DNA of 64,000 nt from Torreya grandis (taxonomy: Eukaryota; Streptophyta; Pinopsida; Cupressales; Taxaceae). The stretch covers positions 2,134,501 through 2,198,500 of the forward strand of contig JARHVA010001924.1 of NCBI GenBank assembly GCA_037957365.1. The letters are read 5' to 3'. Under the pieces are notes generated by a model. The model was not told the origin of the DNA and made no database searches. It saw only the letters and a program-made list of their open reading frames with translations. The stretch's first letter is position 1. The number at the start of each line of letters is the position of its first letter. Both the position numbers and the translations under genes were made by a program. Shown piece by piece: positions 45,371-57,534 of this stretch.

Positions 45371-48088
45371 TGTTGAGGTCAACATACCCCCATTCCTAAA
45401 AATAGGGACCCGTGTTTTAAATTATACAAATTTGTGCTTTAAATTGAAAATTCATATGATCAGAGTACCATTAGAGTGTTTTCAACATTATATTTATTTG
45501 AAGATCAGCCACACCATGGTTGGATTGGCATATTTACACATGACTCTGATTTAATCTTGTCTAAATTTACTATCATTGGATCTCTATGTTTTAGGTTACA
45601 GGATTAATGGAGTCCATCTGAAATGGACAATGTCAAGGTTTTATACCTTAATGTTAATTTAATCCCTTTTTATGAATCCTTAATCTTTGATCAATTAATT
45701 GGATCAATATTAAATAAGTGTTAAAAAACCCTTAGTTTAATTAGTTAGCCTAAGTTTATCTCAAATTCATGTGGGGTCATTTTATTTGTATTTGTGTGGT
45801 AATAATTATTATATGTTAAACCTACCTTATGTTTTTAACCTAATTTTTTTATCACATATATAAACACAACCAAAAATTTAGTCCAAAAGTTTCATACTAA
45901 GCTCTATATTTCCCAAAGCCCCCTAGTCTAGTCTATCATTCACATGGGTTAAACTAAGCGGAGCTCTTTTATTGTATATTTTATAATCTTAGCTTGAATT
46001 TATCCTAAGGTTTTTATCATGTTTATCAACTCTAATAAAACTTTATGCTAAAATTATATCCTAAGTTATATATTTCTTGGGAGCTTATTAAGTCTATTTT
46101 ATGTTTGCATAAATGGAATGAACCCAAAAAAGACAAGTGCCAAGCTCACAGGGAATCAATAAGTCAAACATCAATATTTATGATGCACGTTAATTCAAAC
46201 ATAGATGATCTGATGATGTGTGATATTAGTTGAAAATTCAAATGACTCATAAAAATCATGAAGGTGACAAGAGGTGAGATCATGGGGGCTTCAAAAGAGA
46301 TCAATGACCTACATGAAAGGAATGTAAGTTAATAAGTCAAGTGTTAGATCAATGGTGCACATTAACTCAAGCACTGAAGATCCAACAGAGAGCGAGGGTT
46401 TGATATGTCAAAGGGTTCTAAGATAAGTGTGAGCATGACATGTGTCACCATATCAATGGGTAGATCAAATATATAATGGGGAACATGAGTCAACATGTCA
46501 AATATATTGAGAATAAATACGAGAGTGACAAGTGTCATGATCTCAGCTAATGATCTGGTAGATCGATGGCCCACACTCAAGATTATATATAAAGAAAGAT
46601 ATTGATGGCTTGTTATCAATCATGCATCCAGAGATCAATGGCATGAATGAAGAAAGACTTTTTAAATATATTTTAGATTGAGTGAGGAGATTTCATGTTG
46701 CGCAATAGCACTCAAATGATAAAAGAGCCTATAACTCACAAGATGTTTCCACGTGGAATAATCTTGTGAGATCAAAGATGGAGATAAATGATGAGAAATG
46801 GAATAAAATCCCAAAGTGCTTAGAGAGCCTATAGAGTTTCCAAGTGGCACACTTGAGTTCAATCACATATAAATGTATCAATGGTCCATATTTAATCTAG
46901 GTTCAATATTGCATGAAATAATGACACATTTTTAGAAGCATCAAAAGGTCATTTTTTAAATAGATGAGTAGGACTCAACATCTATGGGGAAATTCATTAT
47001 CATTAGGGTCTCAAAGTTAAGTTAGATAAGAAATATTCCTTTGGTAACTAAGCTTGTATAACATTTTGAGAAGGAATATTATTTTATAAAGGCATGTGTA
47101 GCTTATAAAACACATGGCATGTTAGTCATGATTAAAGAAGGTCAATGGTCCTGAAACATTTGTAAAGGGATACTTGTCTATCACACTAGTCTAGTTGCAT
47201 GTTGAGAAGGAATGATCAACATATCTCATGAATTGTCTATATAAAAGAGGTATTGCCAATTGTAAAAGGTTGGGGGGGGGCATTTCTTAGAGACAATATT
47301 ACTTTGTAAACTTGGAGCAAGTAGTACAAATAAGGAATTATTCAAAGTTTGTCCAATATTTATCTATGTGTTTTCTATCATGCCTACTTTCGTAGTTATC
47401 TAGTTTGATATTTAGATTTGAATTATTTTTATGAATCCTATATGTGCACATTTTAATTCAGAATTATCAATTTTTGCTTATGCTAGGTTTATTTAAAGAT
47501 CTTAGGTTCATTTTGTTCTCTTTTTATTTTCTTGAAGATGTGTATAAGTATTTTCCTATAGAAGTAAACCTTTAAAGTCAACCTAATTTCTTATTTGCAT
47601 TACCTTTCCTTAGACATTTTCTTGATATACAATAGGATATGTGACTATGAAATTTGATGATATTTATTGGTTTAGTGCATGTCTTGATGAAATTTAAGCT
47701 TTGTCATAATGTCTAGATTGAAGATCAGAAACACCTTCTTTTTGCCTTACCCTCCCTTTCGCTACCTTTTTTACCAAATAACTTTAGTTTATCTTGTCAT
47801 TGTAAATATCCATGTTATCCTAGGGTTTATACTTTAGGGTTTGGATATCATTCATTAGACTTAATTTAGATCACTTTCATATTCATAAAGATTTAAGACC
47901 ACATTTGCTCCCCACAACCATTTTCATGTTCATTTTATGAAATATTCATTTAGCTCAGTTGTTACTCCACCACAAATCATGAGAAGATCACAACTAACAA
48001 CTTATGTAATGGATTATTTAGATCCAAAAATGAGAAATGTTTCTTAAACACTATATGTTAACCTAGTGTACACATTTAAGCATCAATA
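45371..48088 (+). repeat. 5' LTR of element E
   Basis: It is a 2.7-kb direct repeat of 51371-54104. The TG...TA termini differ from TG...CA by one transition. A TATA box lies at 47238. A G9-10 tract at about 47269 is not fully shared by the other copy. No coding content is apparent; open frames at 46.4-46.9 kb on the minus strand recur as 52.6-52.85 kb in the other LTR and show no family match. Confidence 0.95.
47238..47247 (+). promoter_or_regulatory. TATA box of the element E 5' LTR
   Basis: TATATAAAAG in the context ATTGTCTATATAAAAGAGG is conserved at 53256 in the 3' LTR. It is about 1.87 kb into the LTR, leaving about 0.85 kb of R-U5. Confidence 0.65.
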
Positions 48089-48449
48089 TTGGCAATATAA
48101 GGAGGGCCTCTAGCTAAATATTTTGAATTTCAAATATCTCTACTAATTTTAGTGAATTTTGTTCAAAGATCACTTATATTCTTAGCCCAATTGTGTAAAT
48201 ATCACTTATATTAATGGTTTCAAACCAATCTTTAGGCTTATTTAGCTAAAGATAGTTATTCTTTGAAGATCTATATGATTTTTTTGCAAATATTTGAATA
48301 TCCATTTGTCTTTGCAAAGATTTGGTTTCTATGTTGTACTTTGAATAGGATTTCAAGATAGAATGACCAAAAGTAAGATATTCATCAAGGTATGGCATGT
48401 TTAGGTGGATCTTTTATCAATGCACCTAGTTAGTTACATGATTTGCCTT
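48089..48449 (+). other. Leader of element E
   Basis: The sequence TTGGCAATATAAGG follows the LTR directly. TGGC is the usual start of several gypsy primer-binding sites, but the rest does not match one I know. No coding content up to the gag relic. Confidence 0.45.
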
Positions 48450-48957
48450 GAAATCTTGAAAGGTATGTGCCTTCTTTTAATCCTACTAGTGTTATGATTG
48501 CTGAAGAACATATCAAGTGCTTTAAAGCTACCTTATATTATTAAATTTTATTCATGAAGATGTTGCCTATATACTATTTCCTTTTACTCTTAGAGATGAG
48601 GTATATAATTGGTTTCTTAACCTTCCTAAATATTTCATTATTAGATGGAATGATTTTAATAATCATTTCATTGATCGATTTGGAAATATCATAAGTCCAT
48701 ATCTCCTTTATTAATAATTCATTACTATGAAAATTTATTTAAATGAAACCATTAGATATTTTAATGATAGATTTCAAAAGATGTTAAAAAAAACTATTGT
48801 TCCTTATACACCTATTAAGGATTTAGATATAGAGATTTATAAGGATGATTTAGATCCATTAACTTCTATGTTTTTGAAAAGATCTATTAGAGTCATTAAT
48901 ACATTAGCTTTAGCCTATGCTAAATATGTGGTAACTAATGACCAAATGTAACCCTAG
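48450..48957 (+). pseudogene. Element E: gypsy Gag relic
   Basis: The plus strand at 48.55-48.71 kb reads EDVAYILFPFTLRDEVYNWF followed by LNLPKYFIIRWNDF and NNHFIDRFG, the retrotransposon gag core '(A)xxWFxxLPxxSIxxWxxFxxxFxxxF'. After one frame change, 48727-48951 gives NETIRYFNDRFQKMLKK, then IYKDDLDPLTSMFLKRS, corresponding to 'ESVxxFNxRFxxxLxxIP... YxxALxPxxxMFIxR'. It is the only retroviral-type domain in element E. Confidence 0.88.
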
Positions 48958-49393
48958 GGTCAAATGACATGCCATTCCAAATATCAAACCTAATTTTCCC
49001 ATGCTAAATTTCATTCCTAATTTTAATCAGAGAATGCTTACTTTAAATAAAACTCTAGTTTTGAACCAATTACCTTTGAGTCATGTTCATCATGGTTAAA
49101 ACCTAGGATTCCTGAATAACATTACAAGTGGATCTCATCCACAAAATCAAAGAGCTATGGTGCCAACAACTGGAATTAGTCTTCAAGTTCATAATTAAGA
49201 GACAACCAAAAGTGAAAAAGAATCCATATTAAAAATGATTCAAAAACTAAGCATTGATTTTCTTGGGACACAAAATCAATTAGGTAACAATGGGTAAGGT
49301 TCTAATATAAATTATCATGTTTAGGGGTTCAATAGACCCACATCTAGGTTTCAAAATAATAATGGCAACTATAATAGTGAGCCATCTAAAATT

Positions 49394-50065
49394 ATGAATG
49401 TGCCTGACATAAACACTTTTGATGTGCCTTTAGCTAATTATTGTAGGGTTCATATTAATGTTGCATGGTCATCTAGTTCTTTTGAGATATCTGCATCTTC
49501 TAGAATAACTATTATTGTTGAGACCTATGATTTTCCATTTCAAGATGAAGATGAATTTGAAGATACTTCAGAAGAGGGATCTACTACACCAATCAAGGAG
49601 GAAGAACCTATCCTTTCTAAAATAATAGAAGAAGTTGTAACTAAGATGAGTGTAGTTCCTAAAGATGTCATTAAAACACTTATAGGCAAAAAAGATGAAG
49701 ATGAAGCAAATGCAACAGATCAAGAACTTTCATATGTCTCCATCAAAAGGTCAAAAATATGTGATCAACATGTTTCAAATGGTAATATTCTACATGAATA
49801 TCATATCATTTATATTTATAGTGATAAAGATACTTTTTGGAATGATTTGGAGATTTTTTGTGCAAAGATTGATAGTCCATTCCACTTCATGTGGATATTG
49901 AGGAATGTGTTATAAAAAGTATTTTTGTATTTTTTTTCAAGAGGGAAATGATATTATAGAGATCCCAAAGAAAGATGAGTTGGATCCAAATGAAGACATA
50001 AATTTAAGAATACCAGTTGATTTAACAATACAACCATGGAAGGAGAATGATATAAATCATGATTA
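49394..50065 (+). pseudogene. Element E: acidic ORF of unknown function
   Basis: An uninterrupted 173-codon frame (49394-49915), the longest in the window, followed after a frame change by NDIIEIPKKDELDPNEDINL and IPVDLTIQPWKEND to a stop at about 50065. It begins MNVPDINTFDVPLANYCRVH, then has an acidic block FQDEDEFEDTSEEGSTTPIK, KEEEPILSKIIEEVVTK (possible short helix), and ends with FWNDLEIFCAKIDSPFHF. No catalytic motif of protease or RT. It follows Gag in the same element and could be a Gag-linked or accessory protein. I do not recognise it. Confidence 0.5.
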
Positions 50066-51370
50066 GTCTTTGAATGAACCAGAGCTATCTTTCTTGATGC
50101 AAGAAAGAAGAATTTGAGAAGAATATGATTAGATCTTGGATCTATATCTTCAATCCATACACCTGAGAATGGAAGTGGGAAGCCAAGATGCATCATACAA
50201 AAGACACAAGCATATAATTGCTCCTATCCATAAGAATAGGCCATTGAATGGAAGGAATCATGTTTCAAGGTTTTGTAGTAGACTAAATAATTTTCCATTT
50301 GATCTTAGAGGTAGGTTCTTTATGGATTTAGTGTAAGGATTTAGATTAGTTTCTTTTCTATTTCTTTTCATATTGTCCCTTATATGTAAATAGTGTTTGT
50401 AAATATTTGTTTGCTTCTTCTTTGTTTGTTTGGTGTGTTTGATTTTTCCTTTGCTTTGTTCCCTAATTTTAATAAGTCTTTTCCAAGATAGTTTTTAGGT
50501 TCCAAATTCACCTAAATGCTCAAGGAGATTCATAAATCATAAATATAGGTATGACTCTTAAACATTTGTTGATCATAGATTCTATAAATTTGAACTTGAT
50601 GTTATGATTTGGAGAAATTGGTAAAGATTGATATCAAGGTTAAATTTTCCTTAAAATCTTAAACCTTATTCTGATTGAAAATTGATTTTAGTAAGGATTT
50701 CACATGTTGCATGAAATATTGGATTATTGAAACACAGTCATGTTTACACTTAATAAACATTATTATGTTAGACAAAGTTTGCAACCAAGGATGATTGTCT
50801 AAAGATCAAACACTTGACCAAATCCCAAAACCTAGTTAACCTAGTTCCCAACCTTTGCTAAAGAATCAAAAATGATTTGAAAAATATAAAATAATATCTT
50901 CATTAAAAAATTCAAGAGATTTTTAAGAAAAGGTGATTTTGGTAATCTCCATCGAGGCTATGGATGCCTAGTTCATAGTGGAGAAAGGCCTTGAGTGGAT
51001 CCAAAGGCATCTCTATTAGGGATATAGACATCTAGCTAGCAACAAAGCAATGCCTAGCCTTCTATGAGCTAAAGCATGATCCTCAATGCACATCCAAATA
51101 TGATATAAGATAGTTTTAATGGTTGATGTCATGAAATCTGAAATTTTTTCCCTAAATCCCATGGTAAATAGTTAATGGAATCAAAGCACACACACAACAT
51201 GGCTGAGTTTTGATGTTTGGGCCTAATTGTACATATGTAAGACTTATTTTAATTATGAGTTGATCTTAATAATGGTACTTGATCATATGGGATGATTTGA
51301 CTAGTTATTATTTTAAACCAAGAGTATATTAATTCTAACATATTGTTATATTCCCTCAAAAGTCATCATT
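50066..51370 (+). other. Element E 3' interior, non-coding
   Basis: At 50.14-50.34 kb a short open frame continues the Gag-downstream coding signal weakly (IAPIHKNRPLNGRNHVSRF). Beyond it, about 1 kb has no coding signal. No clear purine tract precedes the 3' LTR at 51371, so that tract may have decayed. Confidence 0.5.
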
Positions 51371-54104
51371 TATTGAGGTCAACATACCCTCATTCCTAAA
51401 AATAGGACCCTTATTTCAAATTGTACAAATTTTTGCTTAAATTGAAAATTTATCTGATTAGAGTATCATTTGATTATTTTACATATTATATTTATTTAAA
51501 TATCATCCACACCATGGTTGGATTGGCATATTTACACATGACTCTTGTTTAATCTTGTTTAAATTTTCTAACATTGGATCTATGTGTTTTAGGTTATAGA
51601 TTAATGGAGTGCATCTAAAATAGACAATGTCAGGGTTTTGTACCTTAATGTTAATTTTATCTCTTTTTACTAATCCTTAATATTTGATTAGTTAATTGGA
51701 TCCATATTAAGTAAGTGTTAAAAAACCTTTAGTCTAATTAGTTATCCTAAGTTCCTTTAAAATTTATGTAGGGTCATTTTATTTTAATTTACATGGGAAC
51801 AATTATTATATGTAAAACTTAGCTTAAGATTTTAGACTAAATTTTTTATCAAATTTATCAACATGACCAAAAATTTAGTCCAAAATCTTCATACTGAGTT
51901 CTATATTTCTTGAAGCCCCCTAGTCTAGTTTTCCATTCACATGGGTTAAATTAAGCAGAGATTTTTTATTATATATTTTAAAAACTCTACTTAAGACTTT
52001 ATCCTAAGGTTTTTATCATGTTTATAAACATGAATAAAGCCTTAGGATAAAATATATCCTAATTTACATATTTATTAGGACCTTATTAAGTTTATTTTAT
52101 GTTTGTGAAAATGGATCAAACCCTGTTAAGAAAAGTGTCAAGATCATGAGGAGTCAATAATTCAAGCATCAAGATATGTGGTGTGTGTTAACTCAAACAT
52201 AAATGATCTGATGATGGATGATCTAAGTCTAAAATTAAAGGGACTCGGAACAAGTATGAAGATGATAGGTGGCAAGATAATGGGTGCCTAAAAAGAGATC
52301 AATGACCCATGGGAAAGGAGCATAAGTTAATACCTCAAGCATTAGATCAACAATGTATGTTAACTCAAGAACCAAAGATCCAATAGAGAGTGAGGGTTTG
52401 AAATTTCAAAGGGTTCTAAGATCAACACAAGGGTGACATGTGTCACCATCTCAATAAGAAACCAAAGATATAATGGGGAACATGATTCAACATGTCAAAG
52501 TTATTGATAATAAATATGAGAGTGAAAAGTGTCATGATCTCAACTAATGATCCATGGTATCAATGTCCCATGCTCAAGATTATATAAAGTAAGAGATCAT
52601 TGGTTCACCATTGATCATGTATCTAGAGATCAATGACATGAATAAAGATGGAATTTTTTAATAGAACTTAAATTGAGTGAGAAGATTCCATGTGGCATGA
52701 TAGTGCTTGAATGATAAAAGAGCCTAGACCTAATGAGATGTTTCCATGTGTCATAATATTGTGAGATCAAATATGGATATCGATAATGAGAAATTGAATC
52801 AAATCCCAAAGAGCTTAGAGAGTCCATGGAGCTACTAAGTATCACTCTTGAGTTTAATTACTTATAAATAGATTGATAGTGTGTATTTAATCTAGGTTCA
52901 AGATTTCACAAAATAATAACATGTATTTAGAAGAATCAAAAGGTTATTTTTTTAAATAAATGAGTGGGACTTAGCTTCTATGGGGAACTACATTAACCTT
53001 AGGGTCTTGAAGTTAAGTTAGATAAGTAATATCCCTTTGGTAACTAAGCTTGTATAACATTTTAAAAAGGAATATTATTTTGTAAAGGCATGTACAACTT
53101 ATAAAGCATGTGGCCTATTAGTCATGATTAAAGAAGGTCATTGGTCCTGAAACATTTATAAATGGATAATTTTCTATGACAGTTGTCCAGTTGCATGTTG
53201 ACATTTGTCTAGGTGCATGTTGAGAAGGAATGCCCAACATATCTCATGAATTGTCTATATAAAGGAGGTATTACCAATTGTGAAAAGTGGGAGGGAGTTC
53301 TTAGAGATAAAATTAATTTATAAACTTGGAATGAGAAGTATAAGAAAGTAATTTTGTAAATTTTATCCAATATTTCTCTATGTGTTTGCTATCATGGTTG
53401 TTTCCTCAGTTATCTAGTTTGATATTCAGATTTGAATTATTTTTATGGGTCTTAGATGTGCACATGTTAATGCAGAGTTGTCAATTTGTGTTTATGCTAG
53501 GTTGATTGAATTATCTTATGTTCATTTATTTCTCTTTTTATTTTCTTGAAGATGTGTAAAAGCTATTTTCTTATGGAAGTAAACCTTTAACGTGAACTTG
53601 ATTTCTTATTTGCATTACCTTTCCTTAGATATTTACTTGATATATAGTAGGCTTTGTGCCTATGTAATTTCATGTTATATATTGGTTTAGTTCATGTCTT
53701 GATGAAATTTAAACTCTATAATAATGTCTAGATTGAGGATCAAAAACACCTTCTTTCTACCTTACCCTCCCTTTTTATCCCTTTTTAACTAGATAACTTT
53801 AGTTTAGCTTGTCATTTTAAATATCCACGCTAGCTTAGGGTTTAGACTTTAGGGTTTAGACATCATTCATTAGACTTAGTTTAGATCACTTTCATCTTCA
53901 CAAATATTTAGGATCATGATTGCTCCCAACAACCATTTACATATTCATTTTGTGAAACAGTCATTTAGCTTGACTATTACTCCATCACAGATCCCGAGAA
54001 GATCATAAACAATAACTCATACATTGGATTCTTCACATATAAAAATGAGAAATGTTTCTTAAACATTGTATTTTGACCTAGTGATACACATTAAAGAATC
54101 AACA
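51371..54104 (+). repeat. 3' LTR of element E
   Basis: It is a direct repeat of 45371-48088. It starts TATTGAGG (TG changed to TA), ends AATCAACA, and is followed by the target duplication CCTTG at 54105-54109. It contains a local duplication of TGTCTAGGTGCATGTTGA-like sequence near 53180-53222 not present in the 5' copy. Confidence 0.95.
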
Positions 54105-54109
54105 CCTTG

Positions 54110-56349
54110 TTGAATATTTATTTTAAAATAGGTTTGGTTTTGAAACTAAGGAAAACTCTCAACATGTTGAAATTAGTTTTGGTTTTAATTATAGTACTTC
54201 ATGTTATGATATGGTGGATGATTAAATTCAACTGCATGAACTGAGGGTGATAGATTTAGGTTTATAATACCTATGTTGTTATTTCCATTTGAATTATTCA
54301 TAATCTGATATGGGTTTTTAGGAATAGGATTAAGCTTATTGATTTGATTGGTCATGACATTGATGATCATGTTCCTATTTTGATTAATGATTTTATGGAC
54401 TTGGTTATTGGTTTTGGATTAGTTCACATTTTTAAATCCCCCATTGTTTTTTTTTGGGGTGATGATTCACCTATTATCCCATAGGTTTATTTACTACTAT
54501 TAATGACCACTTGATCAATTCATAAGGTACTTTCAATAGTTCCTTCAGAGGACTAGTAGGGGAATTTATGAACATGCTCCCTCATCTCTTTATTAAGGGA
54601 GTGAAGGAAGAGATTGAATAACTCTCTATGGTTCATATAATATCGTTAGCATATGAACAAAGTACCTACTACCATCTTATGATAAAATGGGAAACTAACT
54701 CATAGTGTTCTTGTTTGATATGAAAGAATTCTTGAATGCCAGTCTTGAGAAACTTGTTCATATTGAAATACTTCATGAATTCAGTCATTAGTTGGTAGAA
54801 GGATTTAATGGCCCCTTAATGGAGGTGATAATACCAAAAAAATTCTATCCTTTCTAGGTTTTTAGGAAAAAATGGTAACAACCACATCCCAAGGTAAAAT
54901 TTCCCTCACAACCATGGCATAAGCCTTAATGTGTGCATTAGGATCTCCCTCACATTTGAACTTTTGAAGTTATGGTAAGGGATGTGGAAGACTAAATTCT
55001 TTTATGTTTATTTTGAGGGGTTCCTTAAGGTATTTATTATAATACACCATGTTGTTGAAGTCAGTTTTTAACATGGTTAAGCTATCTTTGAATGGTGGGA
55101 TTGCATATGGGGTGTTTGTTTAGCAATTAGGATGAATGGAAGAGGCTTGATAAGATGAAATGGAATAATTCAAGAAGTAGTTTTTTAGTTGATTAGATTT
55201 AGAGAACATGTAAAAATATGGATAAAGGTTGTTATACATGGAAAGGTTGGAATTTTTTTGAGGAGGGGTGTATGTGGTTTTCACATAGCTTGAAGGTACG
55301 TAAGGTTGTGCATGAATAGTTTTCATAGGATGAGTGGATGTGGGAGGCACGTATCTTGAGGAGGTAAAGGGTGGTGGACTATTAGTCACAATATAGGTTT
55401 ATAGAGTTGGAGTGTAGGTGAATACACCTCCCATTGGGGTTTGGATAAGTACTTGGTAGATGGATGAATTTGGGAAGTGTTAGGGATATGGACTATGTAA
55501 GTAAGGATGTCATCGAGGGGATGATTAAAGGAATAGCTTGGTGGAGTTGTATGATCTTATTTTTATGGGAGTGTGTAATCTTGTTGTTATAATATTTTAT
55601 GACTCATGGTTTTTATGGTAGACGGAGAAGTATGAACTTATGTATGAGGATTTGGGCCCATCCCTTGACCTAGATATTATTTGTTGTTCTCTAAGTCTCG
55701 TATGTAACCCATCAGGGTGTTCATAAGTTAATTCAATCATGTCTTGGAATTAGGTTTAGGAGTATCCTCAACAGGATTGGTATGAGTAAGAGATTGGTTA
55801 GTTTGAAGAGGTTGGTTTAGAGTGGGAGCCTTAGGGGTAGTGGTTACGTTTTTCACCAATGGGTTAGAAGCATTTTGGTACACACTATAGGATGCATAAC
55901 CACTTTCATGTGATTAACCTCATCCTTCAAGTGGAATATGTTTCTCAAATAATGAATATATTTATCAAAGGTTTTCACATCTAGGATTTGTAGGATAATC
56001 TATGGCATAGTGGCCATATGAAGAGTGACTATACTTCATTAAGTGAGGTTCATAGTATTAGAGTCATGAAGGTTGATAGTAATTTTAGATATGTCCCACA
56101 CCTCTGAATAATAATTGTAGTCTTAGTTTGAGTATTGTGGTGAGAATAATCATAAGATTGATAATATGCATTGATGTTAAAAGTAGGATTATTCCAACTC
56201 ACCAATGAAGCCCACTAGAATAAAGTTGGTTCCCTCTATATCCTTCTAGGCCAAGGGATATACCTCGGTTCTATCCACACATATTATAGGTGTATATGGA
56301 TGACACATAATAAATGGAAGGAGAGGGCAAGAAGGAAAAAGGATAAAAG
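54110..56349 (-). pseudogene. Element A: gypsy Gag relic
   Basis: The N-terminal half (55.1-56.3 kb) is Pro/Ser/Thr/Tyr-rich, with open pieces such as 55120-55389 (PPFTSSRYVPPTSTHPMKT). The capsid core at 54.5-55.0 kb reads LQKFKCEGDPNAHIKAYAMV, then WDVVVTIF, YYHLxxGAIKSFYQLMTEFM followed by KYFNMNKF, and KREMREHVHKFP, matching the Tat-type gag ('PKFxGxGDPxxHLKxF... WYYxLxxxxIxxFxxLxxxFxxxF'). The Asn-rich piece 54185-54370 is the C-terminal part. Element E interrupts it before the protease. Confidence 0.85.
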
Positions 56350-57510
56350 TGTAGACACCCCATTTGGCCACAAATAGATTCCAACTAGACTTTAGATTGA
56401 TTTCTAACACACATTACAATGAGCCTAACAATCATTAAACATCCCAATTTTGTCTACACATCATTCATTAATACTCATAATCATGTTTAGGCATCCATAT
56501 TTGGGGTATTATATCATACACAATAGTAAACTCTCATATATTCATCCCTAGTCACCTTGTGACCAAATAATTGACAATTTGGCCTATGGACCCATTAAAC
56601 GGGGCACTTGAACAATCCTAAAAGAGATAAAATGCTAATAAAAATTAATAAACTAATTATAATAGATAAAATGCTTAGATAAATAAACAATTTGTAATTA
56701 ATAAATATTGAAAACTGGAAATTCAAAATCTGAAGCTTCTTCATCATTACCTTTATGAGTTGTCAATCTCTCACAAAATATCTAACAAACATCTAATTTG
56801 TGAGCCATGCCTATAAAATGAAAATCATAATTACATGTACCATCCTTAACTCAATTAGAGCTAAATTTAACTCACATAGGGTTAGTTTAAACTCATTACA
56901 TTCTTAAATCCTAACTTAACTCAACTTGGGTAAGAGTTAATTTTGGAGTCTATAAATATAAGGCCTTGCCTATTGATCTTTAATCTTTTTTAGTGCAATG
57001 TTATTATGCGAAAATACCTCCAATAAGCTTCTTTGGTGTAAATTTATTATGCTAAAATAGATTCAAGAAGCATTTATAGTATTGGTACCATGCCAAATTA
57101 ATAATCCAAGCTAAGTCAATCAACATTAATAAGGTGTCAAGAAAAGGTGAAGCAGTGGAGCTTCATTAACAAAGATTTCTTGAGCACATAATAGAGGAAT
57201 CTAATTAAACAAGCAATTTTGGAGCTACAAGGAAGGTAAAAGGATGTTTTATTTTATTTTCATTGTATTCTTGTTACATATTCTCTCCCTAACATTTAGG
57301 CTAGAGATGTTAGTGTTTAGTGTGTTAGTTTTGATTAGTTTTTATTGATTAATACTATACTAATCTCCCCTCTATGGATTCTTTCTTCACATGATGGCAT
57401 GCCTGATGGTACCCATACCCTATAAAGTTATTCCCAAGACATTTTAGTACCTATTTCTAACATTTTTCTTGTCAAAATTCTAAATAGCTAAACCAAAAAG
57501 TAAAAAATTG
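56350..57510 (+). repeat. LTR-like segment of a further element (ends uncertain)
   Basis: It starts TGTAGACACCCC at 56350 directly after a long purine-rich tract (56312-56349). A good TATA box lies at 56951-56960, followed by AGGCCTTGCC and an AT-rich leader, the build of a plant gypsy LTR on the plus strand. I found no second copy in the window and cannot place its end. It may be the 5' LTR of an element carrying the coding relic at 60.48 kb, or a solo LTR. Confidence 0.45.
56951..56960 (+). promoter_or_regulatory. TATA box in the LTR-like segment
   Basis: TATAAATATA in the context GGAGTCTATAAATATAAGG, about 600 bp from the TGTAGACACC start. Confidence 0.5.
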
Positions 57511-57534
57511 AAGCTTATGGACATTGCACAAGAA

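Larger units (their letters stand above)
45371..54104 (+). mobile_element. Element E: large-LTR, gag-only retrotransposon nested in A
   Basis: Both ends are certain. LTRs 45371-48088 (2718 bp) and 51371-54104 (2734 bp) start TGTTGAGGTCAACA/TATTGAGGTCAACA and end CATCAATA/AATCAACA. A perfect 5-bp target duplication CCTTG lies at 45366-45370 and 54105-54109. The 3.28-kb interior encodes Gag and an acidic ORF but no protease, RT, RNase H or integrase. This is the plan of a non-autonomous element that depends on enzymes from others. It interrupts element A between its gag and protease. Confidence 0.95.

Noticed and set aside
46362..46862. Minus-strand open frames of 66-85 codons in the element E LTR
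   Set aside because: They are only partly retained in the other LTR copy, lack motifs and are antisense to the LTR transcript. I do not treat them as genes.
47269..47281. G9-10 tract as a G-quadruplex or recombination signal
   Set aside because: A single G run without further G runs nearby cannot form an intramolecular quadruplex, and the run is interrupted in the other LTR copy.
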